A stretch of DNA of 64,000 nucleotides from Aurantiochytrium sp. KH105 (lineage: Eukaryota; Sar; Bigyra; Thraustochytrida; Thraustochytriidae), in assembly GCA_003116975.1 (NCBI GenBank), contig BGKB01000239.1, forward strand, positions 30,581 to 94,580, in the 5' to 3' direction. A model generated the notes under the pieces. It did not search any database. It was not told the DNA's origin and saw nothing but the letters and a program-made list of their open reading frames with translations. Position 1 is the first letter of the stretch. Each line of letters opens with the position of its first letter. Positions 28,484 through 38,748 of the stretch are shown here, piece by piece. A program made the position numbers and the translations under genes.

Positions 28484-29902
28484 ATGGTCGTCAAGATGAC
28501 CTCAAAGAGCTCCGACACCGACACGCGCCGCGGAGGACTCATGCTGGCGAGCCTCGGGCTCGTAGCGCTGGGCGCGGCCATGCTGGCTGGCGCGCACCTG
28601 TACAAAGCCCGCACGTTGCGCATGCAATCACTGTCGTCGAAGAACGGCCAAGACGCGGTCGTCGAAGATGAGCTGACCGAGGAAGAAAAGACCGACAGCG
28701 CCACCTCACCTCAAGAGCTTGAGAGCAAAGCCAAGGACGATTCACTTGATAAAAGGAACCAAGAAGAAGGAGGAGAAGAAGAAGAAGAAGAAGAGTCCAA
28801 AGACGAAGTCCCCGACATTGAAGACCTTGTCGGCAAGTCCCTCATCCCGGCCACGCTCGCAGAAATGAAAAAGTCGGGGGTCAAACCCTATACTTCACAG
28901 GAAAAGGAAGACAAAATTCAAGCGCTCGAGGCAATGCCGTCCGTCCCAAAGTTTGCGGCGCACCTGCGGCAGAACAATGTCAAACTGCACCGCACCAAGA
29001 CCGAGGTCATGCAGCTCAATATTGGCTTCTACTGCAACCAGGCATGCTCCCACTGCCACGTTGACAGCTCCCCGCTGCGCAAGCAAATGATGAACCGCCA
29101 GGTTGCCGATAAGTGCATCGACATCATCCGCAAGTCGCCCAGTGTCAATGTGGTCGACCTGACCGGAGGCGCGCCAGAGCTCAACCGCGAATTTAGGCAT
29201 CTCGTGGAAGTATGCTCGCAACTCGGCAAAGAGGTCATCGACCGCTGCAACCTTACCGTCCTTCTTGAACCCCACATGGCCGATCTCCCAGCATTTCTCG
29301 CCAAGCACAAGGTCCGCGTCATTGCCAGCTTGCCGTGCTACTTGGAGCAAAACGTAGACAAGCAGCGTGGTGATCGCATCTTCCAGCGTAGCATCAAGGG
29401 CCTCAAGATGCTCAACGAAGTGGGCTACGGCAAGCCTGGAACAGGTCTCTTTATTGATCTCGTTTACAATCCAACGGGCGTCCACCTCCCGCCTTCCAAG
29501 GACAAGCTCATTGGCGACTACAAGCGTGTGCTCTCCAGTGAGTTTGGCATCGTCTTTAACGACCTGCATTGCATCACGAACATGCCCATCAACCGGTACT
29601 ACGATCATTTGCGCGAGCAGGGCCGTCTCGAAGAGTACATGGCCATTCTTGTCAACGCCTTTAACCCAGTCGCCGCAGAGGCCGTCATGTGTCGCAAATA
29701 CCTCTCCATTGACCCTTTCGGACAGGTCTTTGACTGTGACTTTAACCAGCAGCTTGGTCTTCACCTCCGTGTCGGCGACAAGGACCAGCTCACAGTCTTT
29801 GACATCGATTCCACGGATGAGCTCCGTGACGTCCCTATCGTGACCCGCAAACATTGCTACGCCTGCACAGCCGGCGCAGGAAGCTCTTGCCGTCAAGAAT
29901 AA
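28484..29902 (+). CDS. Radical SAM/Cys-rich protein of the ArsS (DUF3641) family, membrane-anchored
   Basis: The protein has 472 residues. An N-terminal hydrophobic helix at about residues 20-40 (LMLASLGLVALGAAMLAG) is followed by a disordered Glu-rich segment with a GAA-coded run. The radical SAM 4Fe-4S motif CNQACSHCH (CxxxCxxC) follows LNIGFY, with LTGGAPELN as the SAM-binding stretch and PCYLEQNVDKQRG further on. The C-terminal Cys-rich domain has MCRKYLSIDPFGQVFDCDFN and HCYACTAGAGSSC. This is the layout of ArsS, the 5'-deoxyadenosyl-arsenosugar biosynthesis enzyme. Some family members carry selenocysteine in the C-terminal domain; here the motif positions are ordinary Cys codons. Bacterial ArsS lacks the anchor, which suggests organelle or ER targeting here. 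The frame is open upstream to 28307, but the ATG at 28484 directly precedes the hydrophobic helix. Confidence 0.85.
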   Translation: MVVKMTSKSSDTDTRRGGLMLASLGLVALGAAMLAGAHLYKARTLRMQSLSSKNGQDAVVEDELTEEEKTDSATSPQELESKAKDDSLDKRNQEEGGEEEEEEESKDEVPDIEDLVGKSLIPATLAEMKKSGVKPYTSQEKEDKIQALEAMPSVPKFAAHLRQNNVKLHRTKTEVMQLNIGFYCNQACSHCHVDSSPLRKQMMNRQVADKCIDIIRKSPSVNVVDLTGGAPELNREFRHLVEVCSQLGKEVIDRCNLTVLLEPHMADLPAFLAKHKVRVIASLPCYLEQNVDKQRGDRIFQRSIKGLKMLNEVGYGKPGTGLFIDLVYNPTGVHLPPSKDKLIGDYKRVLSSEFGIVFNDLHCITNMPINRYYDHLREQGRLEEYMAILVNAFNPVAAEAVMCRKYLSIDPFGQVFDCDFNQQLGLHLRVGDKDQLTVFDIDSTDELRDVPIVTRKHCYACTAGAGSSCRQE

Positions 29903-31608
29903 ATTCAGCGTCCCGCGCTCTTGCCCTAGGCACAATAACAATCGCAGTCCAGTCCAGTTTCAACTTGCAAAGCTTCCTGTTTGTTCGCGACCCTCTCAGA
30001 GCCTTCATTCGGCTCGACCTTGACCGCTCAGCTTTCTTTTGCCAACGACGAATTGTAATAAGAATAGGCCTTGGAGCTCAATCATGAAAGTATTCTGTTT
30101 GGCCAATATTTGCTCAAGCTCTTCAATGAGAAGGCGATTCCCACTTTCGTAAGAGACAAAACTCTGCATGTCTTGCGTTCCACGCGACCTTTCTGCGTGC
30201 CCATCTTCTCTTCCAAAAGCAAATTCCGAGCGCAGCGAATTGACGCACGGCGTTCCGCTCGGGAAGGCAACGCTGGGAAAATCTAGAGCCGTACGACCTT
30301 GAATTGCGCCAGGGCTCTTGACGCTGCCTGCCTGGCGATTGGATGAGGTTGCCGACCTTGGAGATGTTGTAGCACCGTTTACAGTATGAGAAAGTTCAAA
30401 GTCATTGTCGCAGTGGAAAGGTTCAAGAGCAAACCACTGCATTACATCGAACGCACCAAGGAGACGTGATCCGCGGACTCCTCCTTGTGTGCTCCACGCC
30501 TTCCTTGCAGCGTGCGCAACATGTGAATCAGGATACGAGGCGTTCGGTCCTGGCTCTTTGATATCCGAGAGGTTTCAGAGAGGCATTTGCGCGACTGACC
30601 TAGCTGAGATACACGCATGATGAAAGCAGAATCAGATCCGAACGCCCAACTTGTTTCTTCCACCCCCAAAGCGAAAAGGCAGCCCGCTGTCGTCTCCTCG
30701 CCTGAACCTTTTCTCGCGACTTTAGCGATCTGCTTTCGTCATCGTTGCGTTGGCGACGGAGAAGAACACCAGAGCCATCAGGTGCGTCCGCCAGAAAATG
30801 CATTTCGCGGCGCGCGAGGAATCCATGCTATTGGGTGTGAGACGGGGGACACTGAAGCTTCACGGCACATGGCAAGAGTCAACCCGGCCCATGATATGTG
30901 GCCGACCCTCCTCTTTCTTCCTCTGGTCTGCCTTCGTCGAATCCGAGCTCTGCCACGGTCGTTCGACTTTCGTCATCGAGCGAAGCCAAGGTGAAAATTT
31001 CCTCCATCCACTTGACGTCCGCGAAAGCGGCAGATATCGCATCTCTATGGCGCATTGTCGATCGCCACCGCGCTGTCGATGCTACGCCCGGTGCGCCCGC
31101 AAGCTTGATCCTGAAAGCAATTGCGAGCGCAAGCGAAGGATGGTGGTCAGGTCGCGCTCACGAGCATGACTTCTTACGTATATGTAACAAGCGATACCGC
31201 GTCGGGAAAATAGAGTTACTTTGCGAAGGAGAACCGGGCGAGACTGGGGAGCACTCTGAACAAATTTCCTGAGATTTAGATTGACAGAAGTCTGTTTGTC
31301 AAACACGCATTCTTCTAAACTTTTTCGAGCTTTGAATACGGTTTTCCGTAAGTCTCCAGGTGAACCATCTCCCGAAAAAAGGAATACGCAGAGCTCACGA
31401 TCACAGGCTGCAGCACCTCTCGAAAAGGCCCAATATGACCCTTTCTGCCCCCAAGGGTCATCCCTGAGTCAATTCAAATATTTACGTCTGGTTGACAGAA
31501 CACACTGACCAGGTTGGTATACGGGCCAGGCTTGCAGCTGGGCAGTCCCCGAAAATGATTAGATGCACAAGCAGTCTGCAGAACTGATGTGACGCGCAAA
31601 GGACGACG
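29903..31608. other. AT-richer intergenic region, possible gene remnant
   Basis: This 1.7 kb shows no intact gene. A minus-strand frame at 30005-30442 (145 codons) has fairly normal composition, including the helical LLIEELEQILAKQ, but no start context or homology I can name. Shorter frames in other phases continue upstream. It may be a decayed gene. Confidence 0.4.
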
Positions 31609-33277
31609 ATGGACTACGTTCGGTCCATCGCGCGGCCATGGAGCCGCCGCATGCGTGCCGGGGTGTTGCTGCTAGTGCTGGGAGTGGCGGCGCTGCTTCG
31701 TTCGGAAGTCGCGTTGAGCGCAATCGGAGACTTGGATATTTTCTCCACGAGTAAAACTTTCTCACTTGCGCCCATCGCAAGACAAGAGCCCTTCATGCCT
31801 TTCCAGTTGGTGACCCTTCCTGCGCTTTGGGTGACGGTTCTCGACAAGCACGCAAAGACCGAACTTGGCGCAGCAGAATTCAAGCGTCACATGATCTCAA
31901 AACATATTCAAGGAAAAATTGCTTGGGAGCGAATGGCCGTCTTTGCAACTTCAGACGCCCCCTCCTCGCTCAAAGAATGGGCCACGTCTCTGGGAGTCTC
32001 GGTGCAAGACATCAGAGGCCTCTCTTGCAACAACAAATCAGAAAGCCGTGAGCGCCTGTCGAGGATACAAGCCTAGTGCGGAAGCGGTCACGAACGCGTC
32101 GTCTACATGGACACGAACACGATTGTCTTGGGTGACGTACGCGAGCTTCCCGCACTTTGCAGGAGCAACGGCGATTTTGACTTTTGCGGCACATCAGGGT
32201 CTTCGAGCCTTCCCAAATTTACAATTGACACAGGCGTTTTTGTGGCCAAGCCTTCGGATGACCAGTGCAACGCTCTCACTGCAAAGGTCAACGCTGCTGT
32301 TGGCAACGACCATGAAATGTGTGATGTCCGTATTCTTAACGAGCACATCGACTTGGCGCACAGATCCATTGTGGACTTTCGCTACAATGTCATCGACACG
32401 GAGAGAAGACCCACGCACCAGGTGAAGAACGCATTCGTCATCCAGTACAACTCCTTGAAACCATCGAGATCGCTGCGTACCATGCTCACTGATCTGGATC
32501 GAATGGTCGGGAACATCGAAGAGCAGCTCGCGGGACATTTGCCCAAGCGCGTGCTGTACGCCACACTGCTGACTCCAAAGCCGGAAACGGAGCAAACCCA
32601 CTCGGTGAATACTGACTGGCTCATTCAGCATCATGTGAGCCTGTTTGTAAACGGCAAAATCCCATGGGAACAGCAAGCCTTGATTTACACCGATGGCGCA
32701 CTTCCTGAGTTCCGCAAGTGGCTGGAAGATCGAGGAGACAATCGAGGTCGATCCCCTCCTTTGCCATCATCCTAACAAGCAGCGGTGGAAGTACCAATTC
32801 ACAAAATTCCAGCTATGGAGTCTCTCAGAGTATGATACCATTGTTTACACTGATCTGGACACGGTCTTTTTGAAAGACGCTCGAAATATGTGGGCTTCTT
32901 GCCCTGGGGGTATATTTTTATGTGGAGTCTCAGATTCATCACATTTGCCCCAAAGGCATGATCTCAATGGAGGTGTCTTCATTGTCCGTCCCAATCACGA
33001 CTTTCATCAAGCGCTCTTGCAAGCTCACGAAGCTCTTAGAGATACCGGAGAATGCGAACAGGATTTTGTTAATAAGGTGCTCACGTCCGAAAAATTTGGA
33101 GAGATCGATCCGAAATATAATGCCTTTAGTCACGATATGGCTCGTAAGAGCAAGTTCAAGGATGCAATCGTGGTTCACATCGACAAACGCGAACCGCATC
33201 TAACACCGGAAGATCGCAAATTCATCGACCAAATCTTTGTTGATATCATGAAGGTCGCGGCGGACATGGGCCTGTAG
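31609..33277 (+). pseudogene. Broken tandem GT8-like glycosyltransferase
   Basis: Two glycosyltransferase-8-like (glycogenin/galactinol-synthase type) units are arranged head to tail behind an N-terminal membrane anchor (RAGVLLLVLGVAALL), giving a type II Golgi-style layout. Unit 1 (about 31795-32490) is cut by an in-frame TAG at 32074-32076, then resumes in the same frame at about 32077 with VVYMDTNTIVLGD. Unit 2 (about 32548-33277) begins in that frame (KRVLYATLLT) and must shift to the next frame at about 32715-32760 to reach IVYTDLDTVFLKD, LNGGVFIV and the end. Unit 1 has DTN where unit 2 has the DLD metal-binding motif, so unit 1 may have been inactive already. No GT-AG intron explains either break. 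Sequencing error or real decay are both possible. Confidence 0.7.
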
Positions 33278-34425
33278 CGTCAGAAACTGCTGAAGCTGTG
33301 CTAAAGACGATGGCATTTTGGACGCATACTTGCTCCACCGCTAATATCGATGGAGGCTCAGCAGATTGTTAGCCTTGCCAACGGGTAGTCAACACGGCTC
33401 GCTCCGTAGTTGGTTGATGTTCAATGTCATTTAGAGCTCACGATCACGCGCCGCGGCGTACCCAAATTTGCCAAGATTAGACCTACATCTGTGAGCAGAT
33501 TAGGATGGGAAGTTCACAGGGTGCCCTTCCTCAGGAGCTGGAGCCATCATGACTCGCACGTTGGGGTTACATTAGGCCTAGCCAAAGTTGAACAGTATTC
33601 GTTTGTTTTTGAGACCGTCTGATTCCAAGTGATGGTCATCCAACTTGATCACAAGTTGAGTGCCGAGACGAAAGTTCCCAAACGTGCTCTTGAGGCTACG
33701 CCCGCCGCAACAAACCCAACAGGAGCTTGCAGCGGGCGTGGAGGGGGCACGCAAATCGATGTTCTGGTATTTCCGTTGTATATAGAAGGTTCGAGGCCTT
33801 GATGAAAAATCTACGACAATTGTGGTGGTCCAATCTAAAATAATCGGCAGTGGATAGGGTATAGATTACTATGAGGCGAGTCAAGCTCTTGAATTCGGCT
33901 CATCTAAAGGAGGCCTCATTCTAGAGGATCGTAAAATGAAACAAACGAATCGAAGTGGACCAGGCGTCTCCGAGTTCTTGACCAGACTTGATCTCCAGAC
34001 TTGCTCTTGCGGAAACTTTCTCCACTACGCCTTCGTCTGCGCTCCCGGCCACCCCGCGCATTTTCGCGCGGTGCAGCAGACCCACCCATTCGGAAGAGCC
34101 CCACACCACGCTCCTCCTGCTCGCGTCGGACAGAGCGGTCCCGGTGACGCCGCGCGCAGCGACTGAGCGTCAGTGCTCGCCGCAGACAGAACCGCATCGC
34201 AGCCGAGCTCGCGGGCGGGCGCGGGAGCGCGGGAGGGGCAGGAGGGCCGAGGCGGCGCGCGCGCGCGTGCGCCGAGCGGGCGGCGGCCAGTGTCGAGCGA
34301 GGCGGAGGCAGGAGACACACGCCCGGCTTGCCGCCAAAAAACGAACGCCAAGATCGCCTGGCTAGACAGTCCAGACCAAGCTTCTGCGGCCACCGGAGAA
34401 GAACATCAAGAAGGAGAAGAAGAAG
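33278..34425. other. Intergenic region upstream of the MFS gene
   Basis: This 1.1 kb is AT-richer up to about 33950 and GC-rich afterwards, where the MFS promoter and leader probably lie. No convincing gene is present. Confidence 0.5.
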
Positions 34426-35850
34426 ATGTCGGGACTTACGTCGCAAAAGCACTTTCGCAGCTTCTGCTGCGTCTGGCTCCTGCAGGTCACCGATGCGCTG
34501 GATTCGTCGCTGGTGTCGCCTTCCATGTCTGCCTACATCACCTCCATGGGCGGCACGAGGTCAACCTATGGCTACGCGGTGGCTCTTCTCGCCGTTGGCA
34601 ACATTGTAGGCCTCCCCGTGTGGGGCATCCTGGCGGACCAGGTGTCTTTTGCAATTGCCTTTCGAGGCTCGCTTATTTTCGGCATCGCTGGCGCCGCACT
34701 ATACTCCCTCGCGGGCCTGGTCGGTGCTCTCTGGATGATTCCGCTCTCGCGCTTCGTTCTGGGCGTTAGCACCGGTGTCATTTCTGCAAACATGGCATTC
34801 GCTGGCGCCGCCGCTCAGGGCCAGCAATCAAAAGTGTCTGGTGTCACGGTCCTCGTATACAACGTCACCACGGTCGTCGCGCCGGCCTTGGGATCTCTTC
34901 TCACCATTCTACCGCAAAAGGGAACAGCCTTGTCGTCATTTACGTATTGTGGCTATTTACTCATGCTCTTCAACGTCTTCAGTCTCACAATCAATCTCAT
35001 GTACTTTTCCGAACCTGAGCGGGAAGGAGCTTCCGTGGAAGAGGCTGAACAGGGCCACGTTCAGGAAGACGGCGCCATTGCTTCAGAAGAAAACTCTCTC
35101 GAGGAGAGTTTATTGCCATCGCCTGATCGTCCCGCGCCGCAACCCAAGTCGATCCCGGGAAAGGTGTGCGCCGGCGTGCGCATGTTTTTCCAGGAGCTCA
35201 AAAATATGTTCTGCGTGCTCAAGGAAACAGGCGCCTGGGTTTCGTTTGTCACCTCGTCACAGAACGCATTTAACCAAATGGTTGTCCTTTGGGGTCTCCC
35301 GATCGTCACTGAAGACTACTTTGGTTGGGGTCAACGCAGAAATGGTTTCTTGCTAATGGGCACAAGTCTCGTTGGCATCATGTGTCTCCCAATTGTGCTG
35401 CGCAACTTGGATCATTGGAGCGACCGCTGTGTGTTTGTGTCCTTTCAGCAATTTGTCGGTCTCTCGCTTCTGCTCTTTACGACATTTGCAGGCTGCACGC
35501 ACCATGTTCTGACGCCGGCGCTTCTTTGCTTCATTCTTGGGTGCTGGGGCTTTGGAACCTTTGGTCAAGTCCCGGGAAATATGGGTCTCTTTAGCAAGCT
35601 TTTGGGCAAACGAAAACAGGGCAAATTTCAGGCTGTTCTATTCATGGTGATGAATTTTTCGCGCTCCATGGCCGGACTTCTCATTGGCGCTTCTGACGGT
35701 CCTGGGGGCACTTGCTACATGTTTGCCACTGCTCTGGGGCTCTGGGCACTGCAATTTGCGGCATACCTTCCCATGTTCAAGAACTTTCATCCGGATCTCC
35801 TTGCTGGCTCTGCCCCTGCGGCACGTGTAAATCCTGACAATGCAAATTGA
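34426..35850 (+). CDS. Major facilitator superfamily transporter
   Basis: The protein has 474 residues and a typical MFS arrangement: six hydrophobic helices, a central acidic cytosolic loop (about residues 195-245) and six more helices. The first half contains VTDALDSSLVSPSMSAYI, GNIVGLPVWGILADQ (the helix 2-3 loop signature) and SRFVLGVSTGVISANMAF, which resemble the SPX-MFS and CLN7/MFSD8 groups. The second half has NQMVVLWGLPIVTEDYFGW and ALLCFILGCWGFGTFGQVPG. The substrate cannot be told from sequence. The start follows an A-rich leader (agaagATGt). Its stop lies 27 bases from that of the convergent gene. Confidence 0.88.
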   Translation: MSGLTSQKHFRSFCCVWLLQVTDALDSSLVSPSMSAYITSMGGTRSTYGYAVALLAVGNIVGLPVWGILADQVSFAIAFRGSLIFGIAGAALYSLAGLVGALWMIPLSRFVLGVSTGVISANMAFAGAAAQGQQSKVSGVTVLVYNVTTVVAPALGSLLTILPQKGTALSSFTYCGYLLMLFNVFSLTINLMYFSEPEREGASVEEAEQGHVQEDGAIASEENSLEESLLPSPDRPAPQPKSIPGKVCAGVRMFFQELKNMFCVLKETGAWVSFVTSSQNAFNQMVVLWGLPIVTEDYFGWGQRRNGFLLMGTSLVGIMCLPIVLRNLDHWSDRCVFVSFQQFVGLSLLLFTTFAGCTHHVLTPALLCFILGCWGFGTFGQVPGNMGLFSKLLGKRKQGKFQAVLFMVMNFSRSMAGLLIGASDGPGGTCYMFATALGLWALQFAAYLPMFKNFHPDLLAGSAPAARVNPDNAN

Positions 35851-35877
35851 GCTAACCTTTTTATTGGTCTCTATGAA

Positions 35878-38748
35878 TTATTCCTGCTGCGCTTGTTGGT
35901 GAATGGCATTCGAGGTGCCGTTAGGCGCTTCGAGGGCTGTGCCAGGTTTGTTTGTGGTTTGCGTCTCTACAGGGGCCGCTGGCGACTGTTCCAGCACAGG
36001 AGCAGGTTGTTGTTGCGGCGCCACAGGAGCAGGGACAGAAGCAGGCTGTGCTTGTGGCACAGGAATAGGCACAGGAACAGGAACGGCCTGTTGCTGCAGC
36101 ACAGGAGCAGATTGCTGCTGCGGCACAGGGGCAAGCTGTGGTTGCACAGCGACAGGTTGTTGCGGCACAGGTGCAGGCGTTTGCTGAGGTTGCTGCTGCG
36201 GTTGCTGTTCCGGTACAGCTTGCGTTGCAACCTGAGAGTGCTGCAGCCCATTCTCCGCCGCAGGTACCGCGGGTGCCGCGGGTGCCGCGGGTGCCGCGGG
36301 TGCCGCGGGTGCCGCAGGTGCGGGTGCCACGGGCATAGGGGTCGACGTCGCTGCAGGCTTAATCTGCGCGAGCGATGGCCCGGTTTGCGACAATGAAGAA
36401 ATTGCTTGCGCAATATTGGCAGAGGAAGGAGCCACGATTGGAGTTGGCGCGGTCCACACGGGCACGGACACAGGCTGTTGAGATGTCTGCACTTGGTCCG
36501 CGACAGGCTGCACCGTACCATTAGCTGCGGTGTCGTCATCGTCAGTATTCTGACTTTCGGTGACCACGGCGCGAGCGGCAGAACGTTCTGCCCGAAGCCT
36601 CGTTTCCTCGGCTTTGGCAAGCTCACGTTCCCGAACTCGCTGCTCGCGCTCCTCCTGCTTGCGGCGTTCCTCTTGCGCGCGTCTGATCGCGGCTTGACGT
36701 TCCGTCTCGCGACGATTCGCTTCCTCCTCCTCGAGTCGCCGCGCTTCCTCCTCCTTGCGCCGTTCCTCGGCCATCTGAATACGCGAGGACCGCTTCCGAG
36801 GCATGAGCTGAAGGAGCTGTTCCTTTTCAATCCGCAGCTGCTCGCGACGGATTTGCTCGGCTTCCTCTTCCATGACGGCGAGGACCTTTTCAAGCTCCGC
36901 CAAGAGCTCTTCGTTGAGCGTGGACGAAGCGGCGCGAAGATCATTCATGAGAGCTCTCAGCTGTTCTGCGCCCTCGGCGCAAAGCTCCCACTTTTCAGGT
37001 TTAGGCTCGGGCCCCTTGTAATATCGGACACGACGTTTTTCCTTTTTGGTGCGCTTCTTGGTCTTTTTACCTTTAACCTTGCCATTAGCGAGGCTTCCGC
37101 TCTCTTCGGTATCGTCATTCTCCTCGTCAGCATCAGAGCCTGCAGCGGCACTGCGACCGCGCTTTCGACCACGCCCCTTGCGTGTCGTTGTGCTTGCGGC
37201 AGGCGTCCTTCCGCGCCCACCACGGCCTCGGCCGCGGCCTCTGCCTCGGCCTCTACCACGCCCTCTTCCGCGGCCCCTAGCAACGTTGCTTTCGCTTTCG
37301 TCGCTGTCGTTCATTTCTTCATCGTTGGAGCCGGATTCCTCGTCGTCTTCCTCGTTGTCATCGTCGTCGGAGTCGTCGTCGGAATCGCTGTCGTCGTCGT
37401 CGGAGTCGCCCTTTCGTTTCGTCTTGCGCTTCCTCCGGGCCTCGGCAGCCTTGCGTTTGGCTTCTGCCTGCTTTTCGCGAAACTCTTGGGCCAATTGATC
37501 TTCGAAACGCTCGGGTTGCACACGTCGGCGCGAGCTGGAGCGGCGCGAGACGCTCTGCGCGGCCTTGGCCTTTTTGCGTTTGCGTGCCGCGGCTTCCTCG
37601 GCCTTTTTACGCGCGAGCTCGGCCTTTTTGCGCGCAGCCTCTTCCTTTTCTTGTTTGATGCGTTCCTTCTCGGCCTTTTTACGCGCCAGCTCAGCGAGCG
37701 CAGCCTTGTCTTCATCGCGCGGCGTTTCGCGGTAGATGCGGCAGTCACGGTAGAATTGCTCAAAGTAAAAGTAGCGCCGGCCGAGATGATCTTCGCCAAT
37801 AGGCTTTTGTCGCAAGATCTCGGCCTTGTGCTCGCGCAGCCTCTTTTGCATGGTTTCCTCGGGGAACCCATTGGCGCGCCAGATGCAGAGCGACCGAAGC
37901 AAAAACAAACGTCTCATGGGGTCTAGGCAAAGGTAGCCATCTGATCCGCTAAAAGGCATGATGGCGTCCACCTTCATGTTATCGCTGTCCTCCAGCTCGG
38001 CGAGGCGTTCTTTGCGGGACATTTTCGCCGGGCGCGCAGGATCGCTAGGGTTGTCTTGGGTCTTTTCGCCTTCTTCACCTCCGTTCGACTCGTCATGGTC
38101 GGCCTTTTCTCCCTTGCCTTCTCCTTCATCATTATCCCCGTCTTCTTCTTCTTCTTCTTCTTCTTCTTCCTCGTCTTCTTCGAGCTCATGACGCTCGGGT
38201 ACAGGGTGATCGAGGATGGGCAGCAAGAGTTCGTCAAGATCACGAATGGACTCCTTTAAAGAGATGACTGTGTCTTCGTTGTAAAAGTGCTCGTCATCGC
38301 TCTCCTCCATTCTTCGCAGGTCAAAAGCGAGGTCTCTGCGGTCGGTGATCCATTTGCGCACGACCTGCTGCAGCTCCTGCGTCCACCATTCAAAGGGTTT
38401 TTCCATGATGCGCGTGTGCTTGCCACGGCTCTCTTGCTCGAGTCTGTAGAGATCCTTGCGCGGCAGCAAGAGCATCGTGTGCGTGCTGGCCATGAGCGCA
38501 TTGTACTCTGGCGCATGCAGGCCCATCTCGAGCATCTTGGGTGACAGTTGCTTCATCTTGAAGGTCGTGCTGGACAGCACCAGCCACAAAAGAAAGGCCA
38601 CCTCCGCGACCTCCGCTTGGTCCTCCAGCCGCCCCGGCGCGCCCTTGTCCTCCGCCTTTCCAGGCCCCGCCGCCTCGGCCTTGGAGCCCGCGGGCGTCTG
38701 CTGGGACGCGCCCGTGGCCTGCTCGTCGACCTCCATCTTGGCCGTCAT
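35878..38748 (-). CDS. DDT/WHIM-type chromatin remodeler subunit (RSF1/CECR2-like)
   Basis: The protein has 956 residues from the ATG at 38748 (MTAKMEVDEQ); upstream codons are open but Arg/Ala-rich. An N-terminal DDT-like helical region comes first (VAFLLWLVLSSTTFKMKQL), then an acidic run and LCLDPMRRLFLLRSLCIWRA. The WHIM motif KPIGEDHLGRRYFYFEQFYR corresponds to the RSF1 'PIG-D--G--YW' element that contacts linker DNA and ISWI. Lys/Glu-rich helices, an RGRGRGRG AT-hook-like tract (about 37210-37275), a second charged coiled coil and a Gln/Pro/Val/Ala-rich C-terminus follow. Members pair with an ISWI ATPase to space nucleosomes. No PHD or bromodomain is seen, unlike human RSF1 or CECR2. 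Confidence 0.72.
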   Translation of the reverse strand: MTAKMEVDEQATGASQQTPAGSKAEAAGPGKAEDKGAPGRLEDQAEVAEVAFLLWLVLSSTTFKMKQLSPKMLEMGLHAPEYNALMASTHTMLLLPRKDLYRLEQESRGKHTRIMEKPFEWWTQELQQVVRKWITDRRDLAFDLRRMEESDDEHFYNEDTVISLKESIRDLDELLLPILDHPVPERHELEEDEEEEEEEEEEDGDNDEGEGKGEKADHDESNGGEEGEKTQDNPSDPARPAKMSRKERLAELEDSDNMKVDAIMPFSGSDGYLCLDPMRRLFLLRSLCIWRANGFPEETMQKRLREHKAEILRQKPIGEDHLGRRYFYFEQFYRDCRIYRETPRDEDKAALAELARKKAEKERIKQEKEEAARKKAELARKKAEEAAARKRKKAKAAQSVSRRSSSRRRVQPERFEDQLAQEFREKQAEAKRKAAEARRKRKTKRKGDSDDDDSDSDDDSDDDDNEEDDEESGSNDEEMNDSDESESNVARGRGRGRGRGRGRGRGRGRGGRGRTPAASTTTRKGRGRKRGRSAAAGSDADEENDDTEESGSLANGKVKGKKTKKRTKKEKRRVRYYKGPEPKPEKWELCAEGAEQLRALMNDLRAASSTLNEELLAELEKVLAVMEEEAEQIRREQLRIEKEQLLQLMPRKRSSRIQMAEERRKEEEARRLEEEEANRRETERQAAIRRAQEERRKQEEREQRVRERELAKAEETRLRAERSAARAVVTESQNTDDDDTAANGTVQPVADQVQTSQQPVSVPVWTAPTPIVAPSSANIAQAISSLSQTGPSLAQIKPAATSTPMPVAPAPAAPAAPAAPAAPAAPAVPAAENGLQHSQVATQAVPEQQPQQQPQQTPAPVPQQPVAVQPQLAPVPQQQSAPVLQQQAVPVPVPIPVPQAQPASVPAPVAPQQQPAPVLEQSPAAPVETQTTNKPGTALEAPNGTSNAIHQQAQQE
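36270..36330. repeat. In-frame 9-base tandem repeat (Ala-Ala-Pro)
   Basis: About five copies of a GGTGCCGCG unit lie within the remodeler gene and encode an Ala-Ala-Pro array in its disordered tail. Neighbouring sequence has looser repeats coding for Gln/Pro/Val. Confidence 0.85.

Noticed and set aside
30005-30442. 145-codon minus-strand frame as an intact gene
   Set aside because: Composition is reasonable but there is no homology, no start context, and continuation upstream requires frame changes. It is kept only as a possible remnant.
36406-37926. 506-codon plus-strand frame opposite the remodeler gene
   Set aside because: It consists of Leu/Phe/Ala/Val-rich antisense of Lys/Glu/Arg-rich coding sequence, and its apparent hydrophobicity is an artefact.
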